Positions 50,133 through 60,866 of a stretch of DNA of 64,000 nucleotides are shown in pieces (positions within the stretch are counted from its first letter, which is position 1; each line of letters starts with the position of its first letter). A program made the position numbers and the translations under genes. This stretch comes from Tritrichomonas foetus (taxonomy: Eukaryota; Parabasalia; Tritrichomonadida; Tritrichomonadidae): NCBI GenBank assembly GCA_001839685.1, contig MLAK01000578.1, positions 8,939 to 72,938 of the forward strand, read 5' to 3'. The notes beneath the pieces were generated by a model. That model was not told the DNA's origin and did not search any database. It saw only the letters and a list, made by a program, of their open reading frames with translations.

Positions 50133-51449
50133 TTTTTTTTATGAATTTTTCATATCGATTGATCAAAGATTGGTGACTATACTGATTAAAACAACCTTCA
50201 GCAAATTCGAAAAAATATAATTATTACATATCTTTTTTATTTCTGACTCTATTTGTTTTTTTAAGGCGAATCCAGATTAAAAAAAAAATGAGTCCAGACT
50301 AAAAAAATCTTTTCATTATAATTCCTTTCAATCATATAAATGGTGATACAGGAACATCATAATGAGTTCAAATTTTGATGATCATTAAATATTATATTAA
50401 TAGATTTTTAGAAGAGCCCATCTTTATTCTTAAATTGTGAAGAGTCAATTCTGATTATATCAAGTTTTTGAGATTGTCAGGTGCAAAATCAATTTCATCA
50501 AGCAAAATCAATTTTTTTTTATTCCATGTAGACTAAATGCCGATCATGCATTTTAAATTAATTTTATTTGGATGTGAAATCATCATAAAAGAATTGGTGT
50601 TGCATATCTCGATAAAAATCATGAAACAATATTTTGATTTGTTCATCAGAAAGTTATCCAGAATAATTGGCTATAAATCATATCTCGTTGTCATACATTG
50701 TGAAAATTGAATAATTATCTGTTATGTCATAATAGCTACTTGTATGATGATTCTTCAGAGTCATTCCGTGATCGGTCATTTCCAAAATCACCAGCCCGAC
50801 TTCATTTATTTTAGATACTCATATATTTATATTTATTGATATATGAATATATTTATTGCACTAAATATATATGTGCAATCATTGTGGTTACTGTTTAGAG
50901 GAGAAATATAAATATTTACAGATATTTGTGAGTCAAGAAATGATGTATAATTATCTATTTTGTATGAATAACATTGTAATGGTTTTGAAATAATCTTTTT
51001 CATACATTATTCCAAATTCCATCGTTTATTTCATTGAATCTGATATTATTGACAAATTGAGTCTTTTTATCAATTCATTAATTGTAAAAATTAATAAACT
51101 CAAAGAAAGAAAAAAGATCGATTGTTTAATATGCAAAAATAAATAAAATATAATAATTCATATTCATTTTAAAGTAGAATTTCTGGTTAGTAATAATTTG
51201 ATTAATTAATAATGAATCTAATTTTTTTAATTCTCTTTAATTGATTTCAGAGAAATGTTGTGTAATGATGGAAATCACTTTTTCGATATTTTTTTGAATG
51301 GAACTTTTTTTATTTTAAATATCAACACAATTAACTAAATTAATATCTAATTCGTCCATATCGTCTATTATTTGTTCATTCATTGAAAATCATTCTTCTC
51401 TTTCATTGAAGTAAATTATTCAGGAAGAATATTAATAGGTCAAGTTTGA

Positions 51450-51473
51450 ATCATGAAAAAGATTTTTCATGAT
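51450..51473. repeat. 11-bp perfect palindrome with 2-nt spacer
   Basis: ATCATGAAAAA then GA then TTTTTCATGAT. Isolated in gene-free DNA; role unknown. Confidence 0.6.
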
Positions 51474-53433
51474 AATGACTAAGTTTTACATGAAAAACTT
51501 GTTCATCACTTTCTTTTTCATTGTTCATCATGCCATGGATTTTCCAAACTACTAAATTCAACCAAATAAATATAGTCCTTTTCCAAATCGGCTGTAATTT
51601 CACTTTTCAAAGGTCAATGATATTTTTGATTGTAAATTTTGTTACTCCAACCTTGATTATGTCTGTGATTCATTCTTTCTATCATCCAAAGAGCATCAAT
51701 ATACTGTGGTTTATTTCTCAAACAAAATAATTAGTGAAAACAAGAACGATCAAAATAAATCCTATATCTATACTATTTGCGCAACTTTGAATGTATTATG
51801 ACCTTCTATGCATATTAGAGAATATGATTTTAAAATTTTCTATGACTTTACGAAAATTAAGAAATATGTCATATTCACTATTATATCAAAAGTATTACAA
51901 ATTACATCTCCAAAAAACAAAACTGATCTGATGAAATTTATGATATAGTGATATCGTATCGACACTTTTTTTTAGATTATGCTATTACTCCAAACTTAAT
52001 GGCTATAAAAAATACAGAAAAGCCAAAGATAATGTAGAAATACTAGGCTTTTTGACCTCTTCAATGTATTGATCGGATTTTTTCACTTTTTGAGAGGGGA
52101 ATTGCTCTCAAGCAGATAAAAAAAAGAACATATTTTCTTCAAGAAAACCCACATTATTATTATTTCCAATCTCCATATAACATTAAAATATTATCATTCG
52201 CATTGCTTTAAATTTCTGATTGTCGATCATTCATTTTGATATTGAATTCATTTAATTTTGATACGAGAATAAAATGAATTCAAATATTTAGGCATAGAAT
52301 TAGTTATGCTCTTTGATTATTTAATTCTATAATTTATTGTCTTCATTTTCTGAAGATAATTCAAAATTTTTGAGAAATGCTTTTCACATTGGCTGAAAGA
52401 AATATTGGAATAAAACCGTGAAATTTTTGTGAATATCAGCTTTTAAGTTTAACTTGTCTATTCTTCATTATATATAGTAATTTTTCATAATTTATCTTTG
52501 TCATATGGTTTGTAACTCAATGAAAAAAGAAGATATAATAAAAGTTTTATAAGTCATTCAATTATCAAAATTATAACGACTTTTTGTGATTTTACAGTAT
52601 AGAATTTTTCTATCAAATCTTCTTGATATATCAGTGTCCATTTAATCTTTGTTCGAATTTTCCGATTATTTGTCAATAGCAAATATAGAATTACATACGA
52701 GAAAATTTTCAAAAAATTTGCGAAAATTACACAATTATTTGAAGGGAATTTTTAGTGAATAATTTAAGCTTCGATAGGAATTGATTGAAACGTATGATCC
52801 AAAATGTAATTGTGATATAGAAATTCGTCGTAATTGTCTTCTTCAAAAGTTATGTAGGATCTCGATCATTAAGAAAGCAGAGATTAATTTGAGAAGATAT
52901 TAAACTTTTCCAAATTTGATTTAGACGAAATAAAGTCTTTTCTGGAATTCATCCATTTGTTGGTATTCCTCAATAACTGCTTTTGATGGTCAAAATTTGA
53001 AATCAGTATAAAAATGATTGATTGAAACAAAAATGGATATATCTTGATTTTTTCTCGAGATACATTTTTATACATTTTAGAATATATTTCATATATTTTA
53101 ACTAAATAAATATAATACAATATAAATCGTATTTTATGGTTAAGAATCGAGATATTATTATTTTTACAAACAAAAATAGATTCTATTGAAAGTAATTGAA
53201 TTTTTAAATCACCTTCGAATCATACCTAATGAATATAACGATCTACTTATGATACTATTCATTTCTAAATTGGCTCATGTTTCTCTTAGACAATATATGA
53301 AAAACATTTATTCAATATCTGTCAAGATAAAATCACTTCACTTAGAGTTTATATCCTCATAAACACACACAAATATTCTATAGAATAAATTATGATATTC
53401 AAAAATATTGAAAAAGTTTAAGCAAACATATAA

Positions 53434-54570
53434 ATGGAAGGTGTTTCCAAAGAAGAACAACAAGCAATTTCTCGAACTCTCATCAACCATGGTTATGAAC
53501 TCCTTGGACCTGTTGGAAAGGGAGGTTTTGCATCTGTTTTCAAAATAAAATCGATCAAATATAACACAAATTTTGTCGTTAAGCGCGTCCTTCTTAATGA
53601 CAGTCCTTCTCTTCGCGAAAAAGAAACAGATGGAGAAATCCAAGCGCTTCAGGGACTGATGCACCCTTTCATTATCAAAATGTATGAATTTTTCAAAGAC
53701 GAAAACGCCCTTTACATCGTTTTAGAATACTGTGAAAATGGTTCTATCGTTAACCTGATTGAAAAGGGACCACTAAACATCAAACAATTTAAAGCAATTG
53801 CCAAACAAATATTAGAAGCGTTGAATTTCTGCCATTCAAAAAATATCGCTCACAGAGATATAAAGCCGGCAAATATCCTACTTGATTCATATAATCGAGT
53901 TCGATTGGCTGATTTCGGGCTCGCCCATCATTTATCAGAAGGCGCATTTCTCAACAAGCATTCAGGCTCGCTTGCCTTTATGGCGCCTGAAATTGTCAAA
54001 AAGACCGAGTACGATCCTCTTGCGGCAGACGTCTGGGCACTGGGCATCACATTTTATTGGATGGCGACCGGTGAGTTCCCATTCCCCAAAAACACTAGAG
54101 AAGAACTCGTAAATTCAATTAAACTTGGACACATTCAATTTCCACAAGAATTTGATCACAAAATAAGACAATTAATTAACATGATGTGCAAATATATCCC
54201 AAGTAAGAGGCCGAGTGTTAAGAGCATACTAGAAATGGATATATTTACCTCAGGAGATGCCCCAACTCGTGGAATTTCTTTGCGCTCAATGAAATCATCA
54301 AAAACAAGGAGATTGATTGCATCAACAATTCAAATGATTACGCCAAAAGTTGGAAATGCGTCAGCTAGAGGCGAAATTCATGGCAATTGTCCGCCTGTCA
54401 AAAAGCTGACTGCATCAGAAGACGAAGGAGGAAATGCAACACTACGTGGATCCACTTTGAACATTTTCAAGTCATTCAAAATGAGTGGGTCGCACGTCCC
54501 ACGCCTGCCAAAGAAAAATTGCTCTAACCCGACTTTTTCGGATTATCAGATGGATGACATCATGGAATAG
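53434..54570 (+). CDS. Serine/threonine protein kinase (378 aa)
   Basis: An intact eukaryotic kinase domain (about 21-252): glycine loop GKGGFASV (28-35), ATP lysine in FVVK (Lys50), catalytic loop HRDIKPANILL (140-150), DFG (160-162), MAPE (183-186) and DVWALGITFYWM. All catalytic residues are present. The C-terminal 125 residues are basic and disordered. General resemblance is to CAMK/SNF1 or NEK-like kinases, large groups in trichomonads; the substrate is unknown. The pseudokinase at 62058-63152 shares the same architecture but not the catalytic residues. The ATG is clear and the upstream DNA is AT-rich. Confidence 0.9.
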   Translation: MEGVSKEEQQAISRTLINHGYELLGPVGKGGFASVFKIKSIKYNTNFVVKRVLLNDSPSLREKETDGEIQALQGLMHPFIIKMYEFFKDENALYIVLEYCENGSIVNLIEKGPLNIKQFKAIAKQILEALNFCHSKNIAHRDIKPANILLDSYNRVRLADFGLAHHLSEGAFLNKHSGSLAFMAPEIVKKTEYDPLAADVWALGITFYWMATGEFPFPKNTREELVNSIKLGHIQFPQEFDHKIRQLINMMCKYIPSKRPSVKSILEMDIFTSGDAPTRGISLRSMKSSKTRRLIASTIQMITPKVGNASARGEIHGNCPPVKKLTASEDEGGNATLRGSTLNIFKSFKMSGSHVPRLPKKNCSNPTFSDYQMDDIME

Positions 54571-55315
54571 CTTGTATGGATATAAATAAATGTGAAAATT
54601 TTCCTTACAACATTTCATAATTTTTCCGATTTCCAATCGATTTTTTTTTTTTCCTTTCTTTTTTTCGTCTTCTTCCCTTCAGAATTCTTTCTCTAATTTA
54701 ATTTATGGTATGCAGTTTTATTGGCTCAAGATTTCTGTTTTCATCTACATATTGATGAAATATAGATTTAACGAATAATGCAACTGCATGAGATGAAAAT
54801 ACTCAATGACTTAATTTGAAGTGCAGAATTGATGTAGCATAAATCAGCCTCCGATGACTGCAAAATTGTTGACAAATTTGAGTAACACACAATTATTAAG
54901 ATCAGTTTCAAAACATAAATGTTCTCTAATTCAATTATTAGGCTATATTGAATATGAAAAAGTTAATGTAAAAATAATTACATTGAAATAACAAATTTGT
55001 CATACTTAATCAATTGAAATGTTTCGGTTAGAAGGAGATTTGCCAAAATTCAGAGCATCGTTTTTTATTTCAATTCTGTCCAACAGTTGTTTTTGCTGAA
55101 TGAATATTCTCAAGCTAACCATGTGAATTAAAATTGCTTAACGAGAAAAAATAATTCAATGAAAATTTCAGCTTTTTGAATATTAAATCGATTTCTTATG
55201 TGTATCGAAAAAAAATCCGGGGGAAATTTATTTTCTCAATTTTACCAAAATTTCAGAGATTCTTGTTATTGAAATTGAAAGGAAAAAAATTTTGTTTCGC
55301 CATCATAAAAAACAA
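54571..55315. other. Intergenic region
   Basis: AT-rich with pyrimidine runs near 54640-54675; no gene seen. Confidence 0.45.
55303..55307 (+). promoter_or_regulatory. Inr element (TCATA) of the armadillo-like gene
   Basis: TCATA with predicted start at 55305 and an 11-nt 5' UTR. This decides for the ATG at 55316 against an upstream in-frame TTG (55292). Confidence 0.6.
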
Positions 55316-56743
55316 ATGATTAAAAGCAATTCCAACTCTTCTCTTGATTCCCTTTCGTCACATTTATCCGGAGCAGATATGAGCGATTATGTTTTGGAAC
55401 TTTCAAAAGCAAAATCATCGCAAACATTAACATTACGCAGAAAATGCCTTCAAGTGACGGTAAGCAGTGTTTTAAAAAAGCTGCTCGTAAACAAAATGGA
55501 AGTTAGCACATTTATGGAAATTATTAACAGCAATAACACAGAGCAAATAATTAAATTATCTGAAGATATCCAAAAATTATGCGATACTTGTCCAGAAGCT
55601 ATTTCAAATATTACAAATTCTGAGGAGGCCCTAGAAAGCTATGCGAATCTGTTAATGTTTTCGGAAAATGAAAATTTAACGAAATCTTTATTAAATGCAT
55701 TTAGCGCCATATTCCCATACAGTAATGAAAACATGGAAGTTTTAATTAATTGCTTATCATTGCAATTTTATAATTTGTTTGAAACAGCAACCCCTCTCAC
55801 AATTCTTCCAACCATTGATTTAATTAAAGTTGTTTCTCGTTATTCATCATATGGAAGAAATACTCTACTTTGTTATAGTGTTCATGAAATGTTATCAAGT
55901 TTGGCGTTATCTACAGCAGACCAAACAATTTCTGTAAATTGTTGTAGTGCTTTAGAATCAATTTTTGGAAACTCAGAAAAAGTGGAATGTGAAATTATTG
56001 AATCATTTATTCCAAATTTAATACAATTATTAACCCTTCCATATGATCAATCAAAATCATTTATTATGTTAACAATGAGTCATATATCAACACAAATGCC
56101 ATGTGCTGTCAATAAATTATGCTTGGCTGGTGTTCATATCGCCGTATTGCAATCATTACAAATTGAATTTCTTCATTCTTCTTGTTTAAAGTTAATAACT
56201 AATTTAGTAGCTGCTGATATTTCATATGTACAACAAATGATTGAAAATAGACTTGTTGATTGTTTATTGGTTTTTATGGATTCTGAAAAAACTGCAGAAG
56301 CTCTTTTAATTTTATCAATTTTGGTTGAAAGATTACCGGAAATAGTTGAAACTTTGTTGCCAAAAGATTTTGTTGAAAATTTAATTGAATTAGCAAATTG
56401 TTCACCTTTTGCAGTGAAAAAGCAATCCATATATTTCATTGCGACTGAAATATTCGTACTTGATCAGAATTCTGTTGAGAAGATGATAAAACCGGAAATC
56501 ATTGAATTATTAGTCGAAATGCTTGTTTCAGGACAGAAAGAAGTGATCCTAAGATGCCTTCAAGCAATGGGAAATCTTACGCATGTAGCGATTTGCACTG
56601 GAAATGCAAATTTATATGCTACTTATCTTCAAGAAACAGATATCTTTAAAGCACTTTCAGAACTTGGCGAAAATCGTTTATCTGCCATAAGCGATAGAGC
56701 TATATCCCTCACATCTAAGCTTAATACTGTTTTTCATGCGTAA
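55316..56743 (+). CDS. Armadillo-repeat protein, importin-alpha-like (475 aa)
   Basis: The N-terminus has a short Ser-rich and basic part with LRRKCLQVTVSSVLKKL (about 38-54), reminiscent of an importin-beta-binding region in a much reduced form. From about 60 to 470 there are helical repeats of ARM type, for example QTISVNCCSALESIFGN, SSCLKLITNLVAADISYVQQ and EVILRCLQAMGNLTHVAI, where the last resembles the importin-alpha helix-3 pattern 'ea.walsNi..g'. The tryptophan/asparagine arrays that hold nuclear-localisation signals are mostly not visible. So it may be a divergent importin-alpha or another ARM scaffold. The ATG is 11 nt after an Inr; the stop runs into TAAA. Confidence 0.6.
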   Translation: MIKSNSNSSLDSLSSHLSGADMSDYVLELSKAKSSQTLTLRRKCLQVTVSSVLKKLLVNKMEVSTFMEIINSNNTEQIIKLSEDIQKLCDTCPEAISNITNSEEALESYANLLMFSENENLTKSLLNAFSAIFPYSNENMEVLINCLSLQFYNLFETATPLTILPTIDLIKVVSRYSSYGRNTLLCYSVHEMLSSLALSTADQTISVNCCSALESIFGNSEKVECEIIESFIPNLIQLLTLPYDQSKSFIMLTMSHISTQMPCAVNKLCLAGVHIAVLQSLQIEFLHSSCLKLITNLVAADISYVQQMIENRLVDCLLVFMDSEKTAEALLILSILVERLPEIVETLLPKDFVENLIELANCSPFAVKKQSIYFIATEIFVLDQNSVEKMIKPEIIELLVEMLVSGQKEVILRCLQAMGNLTHVAICTGNANLYATYLQETDIFKALSELGENRLSAISDRAISLTSKLNTVFHA

Positions 56744-57964
56744 ATATGTATTTAATTTCATTTTTTTTTCCTGCTTTTATATATAATACAAAATCAATAC
56801 TCTTTGAATTCAAACTCATGTGATTCTGTTTTATTAGATTTTTCCTCTAAAATATCATGAATTGAAGAGTATTCCGAAATTATTATTTCAATTTGTTACA
56901 CCTGGATTCCACAGTTTCTAATAAATAATGAACATTTTATTCAATTTTCTCATAAAAGAAAAACGATAAATTGTCCAGTGTCATAAGATATGAGTGTTTT
57001 TCTGTAAATTAACTTTTCTAATCAAATATTGTGATAATTCTATCAAATGCTTTGAATTAAATGAGATTGAAATAAAACCGATAATATAATTAAATAAAAA
57101 TAACATGAATAGAAAGTGGTTTTTTGATTTTTTATTTTCCGAAATAGTCTTTAAAATGAATATGAAAAGAGATAAACCAAATATTATCAATTATTAACCT
57201 ATTGAAATTTTCGTCAATTTTTATTGTCGAAATTTTTGGGAACTCATATCGATATATTGCCAGAATAAATTCAAAAGCTTAAATGCAGCTTAGAAAAGTA
57301 TCTTGATAACCCAAAAACCGATATCAGTCTTTATTTTCACAATAGCGAATGATTTATCAAGATAAATATCTATCAATTATGGACTGTTTATGTACAGAAA
57401 AAGTTGATTTCATAAAAGTTCAATTCAATTTTTAATTCACAGAAAAACATAAAATATTCGGAAACTATGCAGCTATTGTGAGGTATATTGGGAATTTACT
57501 GAGCTTACTAACTTGTCTTTTAGCAGAGCAGAGATTGCCTCTCATTTTTTACAGGATTCAAAAATATTCGTTTCACTTCGACATTCTGGACGACAACTCA
57601 ATTTTTCTTTCAGAATTATATAAAAAAGTCAACAAATATTTGTTACAGAATTTTATGATATACTTTTGAATTGATTTCAGAAATTTCTTTTCTTTTTGAG
57701 TTTCAAATTATTTTATTTCCTTCTCATAAATTTCAAGTAAATCTTTATATCTCCATCTCAATCACTTTACACTATTTAAATTTTAAATGAATTTCAATCA
57801 CATTTTGAATTAACAGAGATGTGTTCGAACGATGTCTCTGAGCATCAATGCATTTTTTTGCATGTTCTCATTGGAAAGATCGCACCAAAAAGTTAGAAAA
57901 TTATTTTTTTTTTTTTGAATTATTATAACAAAATTCCACTTCATTCAAAAATCCAAAGAATTTT
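56744..57964. other. 1.2-kb intergenic region
   Basis: AT-rich; short frames at 56981-57190 (-) and 57478-57669 (+) lack ATG starts and support. Confidence 0.45.
57941..57945 (+). promoter_or_regulatory. Inr element (TCATT) of the second ubiquitin-like gene
   Basis: TCATT with predicted start at 57943, 22 nt above the TTG at 57965. No ATG lies between it and the ubiquitin-like domain in any frame. Confidence 0.5.
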
Positions 57965-58642
57965 TTGTGCAAAAAAAAAATTCGAGAAAAGGACAAATTT
58001 AAAGTGAAGCAAACGAACGAAAACGCCGAATTAAAAGTCAGGGTGCAGTGGTCACGTGGTGCTGTCCTTCCTGTGCTTACCAAGCCTAGTGCCACTGGAG
58101 CGGAACTTTCCAAATTGTTGAAATTTGCATGCTCACCTCAAGACGAAGTCATTTTGGTCCATAATGGGGTACCAATCAATCCAGATATGTCACTCGAATC
58201 ACAATTCATTAAAGAAAACGACATCCTAGAAGCCGTCATTACTCACAGATTGAATAATAATTCCATCGGATTGGACTCGAAGATCCAATCTATCGTTCAC
58301 GAAGCAGCCAGAATTGTGGATAGACGTTTGACGGTAGAAGAAAATGAAAATATGCGAATTGGAATGAGCATTGATGATTCCATGAAAACAATGATTTCAA
58401 GTGACGATGACCTCAACGATTACTTGGATTTATTCAGTGATGACACTATAAATGATACTAACTACAATACAGGTGACAACAGCGCGCCTGAAATAAATTC
58501 AGAACCACTCCCTAAATTTTGGAATTCAAATAATGTTCAGATTGGGAATGTTCTTGATAAGTCAATTACAGCTAAAATTAATTCTATTGAAGATGTTGGT
58601 AAGTTTCTTGAGAAACATGGATGGTTTTCCTGGATGTGGTGA
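57965..58642 (+). CDS. Ubiquitin-like domain protein, paralogue of 149-829, without AUG start
   Basis: About 225 aa. Residues about 20-95 are a ubiquitin-like domain: ELKVRVQWSRGAVLPVLTKP, a helix (GAELSKLLKFA), VILVHNGVPINPDMSLESQ and ENDILEAVI. It follows the ubiquitin order of strand, helix, 'i.~G~~l~~~~tL~' and 'd~i.v'. As in the gene at 149-829, a helix with HEAARIVDRRLTVEENENMR and a PLPKFWNSN motif follow, and there is no diglycine end. The frame is open back to a stop at 57926-57928 with no ATG; the first ATG is inside the domain. So translation may start at TTG (57965), a 5' exon may be missed, or the copy may be dying. Adaptor function is inferred. Confidence 0.7.
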   Translation: MCKKKIREKDKFKVKQTNENAELKVRVQWSRGAVLPVLTKPSATGAELSKLLKFACSPQDEVILVHNGVPINPDMSLESQFIKENDILEAVITHRLNNNSIGLDSKIQSIVHEAARIVDRRLTVEENENMRIGMSIDDSMKTMISSDDDLNDYLDLFSDDTINDTNYNTGDNSAPEINSEPLPKFWNSNNVQIGNVLDKSITAKINSIEDVGKFLEKHGWFSWMW

Positions 58643-59472
58643 GCGGATTTATTTTATGCTTTGTTTTGTAAAAATTTTCTTTACTGTCATATTCTACATT
58701 TCTATTGGGATCATTCAGAGGAATTCTAAAATATCATTTAATGTTTAATTGATAGTTAAATCATTCTAAATTGTTTACTCTACCTTATGAAATTGAACTG
58801 ATATCAGTTAGACTTAAGGAAATGATCTTTATTATGATATTATTTAGTATAACATTTTTGATAGGGTTAATAAGTTTTCCTCGGAACTACCATTCACCCA
58901 TTTGGTGAGTTCTTTAGATCTGGTGCAGTGAGGTCTACAGAACTCACCAAAAATATAACTGACTCATTCACATAAAGCTGTATCTGGTAATCGAAAAGAA
59001 ATCACAGAATAAAATCTTTTTTGAATTTTTGAATTATCAAAAGCCTTTGGACAAGATTTTCAAGATAAAACAAAATAACTACATGTATAATTTCTAAAGT
59101 AAATCACTTTTTTCTTGTTTCCGAATAATGCATTAATAGTAAACAAGCAATTGAAGGTGCATTGACTTGACAGAAACCTCATGATGAATACATAATAAAA
59201 ACAGTTTAATTAAAGGAAAAATTACTTTTTATACATATAGAATTTTATCCAATGCAAATGAAATTCCATTATGGTTGACAAATTCTGTCAAAATCGAATC
59301 ATTATCTAAACAAAACACAAAGAAATCCAGAATGAAAAAAAGTAGAAATAAGCAAGAAAAAAGAAAGAAAATGGATATGCCAGAAAACGCTTTTAATGTA
59401 ATAAAAATTAATAATAATAATAATTTCTATATAATAAATAATAACTTGCAAATTAATATTAAAAGATACGCA
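58643..59472. other. Convergent intergenic region with a strong hairpin
   Basis: AT-rich, between the ubiquitin-like gene (+) and the CFAP97-like gene (-). It contains the 51-nt hairpin at 58901-58951. A frame at 59275-59523 starts with TTG and overlaps the 3' end of the CFAP97-like gene; not accepted. Confidence 0.5.
58901..58951. repeat. Strong 51-nt hairpin (13-bp perfect outer stem)
   Basis: TTTGGTGAGTTCT (58901-58913) pairs perfectly with AGAACTCACCAAA (58939-58951). Inside, after one mismatch, TAGATC pairs with GGTCTA (one G-U on RNA), leaving an 11-nt loop. The stem is more GC-rich than the surroundings. It could be a small RNA precursor, a 3'-end signal or a foldback remnant. Confidence 0.8.
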
Positions 59473-60414
59473 TTAAAGGTCACCCAGGAGAGCTCCAGTG
59501 ATTTCATTTGTTTGGCCTTCTAAGACACCTTCCACTTTTGCATCCTCGTTGTTTTCTTGGTTTTCATCATTTTCGACTTTTTCTTCTTCCTCTTCACGGT
59601 TTCCTGTATCACCGAGAAGCGCGTCAGCTCTGTTTTCTGTTTCATCCTGAATGTTTACTCCATTTTGTCTTGCTGAGTTGTTGTTGCTGACTTGGCTGCT
59701 TGGCTTGGCGCTTCCCTTGTTGCTTGTTGGTTGACTTCCGAGTAAAGCGTCAGCCTTCCTATCGTTTTCTTCTTCAAGATTGACTGGTGTTTTTTGGCCT
59801 GATTGAATTTGTGAACTTGCTCTTTTCTCGCTTTCATAGCTGCTGCATACGGATTGTGAACGATTGGACTTTGACGTGACACTGCCGAATGTTGTATTTG
59901 GTCGATGATTTCCGAATGATGATCCCATTTCTTGTCTGAGAATTTCGGACTTTGGAACAGTTCGTTTGAATTCTGACATCTTAGTAATTTGATATTGATG
60001 GTCAATTTTGTGTTTGAGCCATTCATTTCGATTCAATATCGGCTTCCGTTCCTGGACAGCATTTAGGAGTTTGTGGTTTTCGTACGTGATTCTAGCCATC
60101 TCATCACGCTGGTACTGCCCCTGGAGTGTGTATGGCCTTTGCGGTTTGGCCCGAGGAAAATGCTCCTGCTTCTGATAGCTGTCAATTTTGTTTAATAGTC
60201 GGTTATTATCTCGTGAGATGATTTCATTTCGAAGTTTTTCGTTTTCATATCGTTTGTAATTCCTACCAATGGTCTGAGGGATGACTGGCGCGCGAGTATC
60301 GACCGAAGGTTTCATGTTGTTGAGCGCACTTAAGTGCTGCTTGTAGGCACGCTCTCTGGCTGCTTTCATGCATACTCTGTTGAACTCAGGGAGTGCCTTG
60401 TATTGTCTGTACAT
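59473..60414 (-). CDS. CFAP97/hemingway-domain protein, probable flagellar protein (313 aa)
   Basis: The N-terminal 140 residues show the CFAP97 (KIAA1430) pattern: a Lys/Arg/Tyr-rich start (MYRQYKALPEFNRV), RNYKRYENEKLRNEIISRDN (about 50-69) and NRLLNKIDSYQK (about 70-81), then a second similar unit DEMARITYENHKLLNAVQER. The family pattern is 'r...Ie~eN~~LL~ki'. Known members are linked to the axoneme and cilia, fitting a flagellate. The last 120 residues are acidic and disordered, with three copies of a short motif: ADALLGSQ, ADALLGDT and TGALLGDL, the last one at the very end. The ATG is 29 nt below a TCACA Inr. Confidence 0.75.
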   Translation of the reverse strand: MYRQYKALPEFNRVCMKAARERAYKQHLSALNNMKPSVDTRAPVIPQTIGRNYKRYENEKLRNEIISRDNNRLLNKIDSYQKQEHFPRAKPQRPYTLQGQYQRDEMARITYENHKLLNAVQERKPILNRNEWLKHKIDHQYQITKMSEFKRTVPKSEILRQEMGSSFGNHRPNTTFGSVTSKSNRSQSVCSSYESEKRASSQIQSGQKTPVNLEEENDRKADALLGSQPTSNKGSAKPSSQVSNNNSARQNGVNIQDETENRADALLGDTGNREEEEEKVENDENQENNEDAKVEGVLEGQTNEITGALLGDL

Positions 60415-60866
60415 TTGATGTATAACTTTTTTTTTGTGTGTGTGAATTCGAACTTTGCTGTTTCTTTGAATTCCACTTTAATAACGAGATTTTTCTAGAA
60501 ATTGGTATCATGTAAACCATAGAAATATTTCGTCAATTAAACGGCCGCTTCATCATCTATACTTATATTTTCTCTTCACTTTTCTTTCCTTTTCTCGAGA
60601 AATCTTCTGAATAAGCAAGTTCTCCGAGAAATGAATTATCTTTATTTATATCACTGTCATGTCCACGATCAAGAGATGAATTAACATTCACCATCCCTTC
60701 TCATCTTACAATTTTTTAAAAAAAATTGGGTATTTGAAGCGACGACGATAGAAAAAATGTCATCTTGATTCAGCCAAATTAAAAAAGATTTTGGTTTGGA
60801 GAAAAAAAAGAAAAAAGAAGCAGAATAGAAATTAATAGACGGATTTTATACTTAAAAACTCATAAG
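60415..60866. other. Intergenic region
   Basis: Between the uL24 gene and the promoter of the CFAP97-like gene (both minus). AT-rich, non-coding, no repeat seen. Confidence 0.45.
60441..60445 (-). promoter_or_regulatory. Inr element (TCACA) of the CFAP97-like gene
   Basis: TCACA on the minus strand; predicted start at 60443, 29-nt 5' UTR. Confidence 0.45.

Larger units (their letters stand above)
50036..53433. other. 3.4-kb gene-free region
   Basis: The longest empty stretch. It holds a GC-rich duplicated 20-bp unit (50093-50132), a near-perfect palindrome (51450-51473) and scattered AT repeats. Frames at 51521-51730 and 52884-53120 are short, Ile/Phe-rich and unsupported. Confidence 0.5.

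Noticed and set aside
51521..51730. 69-codon hydrophobic frame
   Set aside because: Composition is that of AT-rich non-coding DNA; no Inr at a suitable distance that is better than chance.
53338..53664. Minus-strand frame over the kinase start
   Set aside because: Antisense shadow of the clear kinase domain.
59275..59523. 82-codon frame overlapping the end of the CFAP97-like gene
   Set aside because: TTG start, Asn/Lys low complexity, runs antisense into a better-supported gene.
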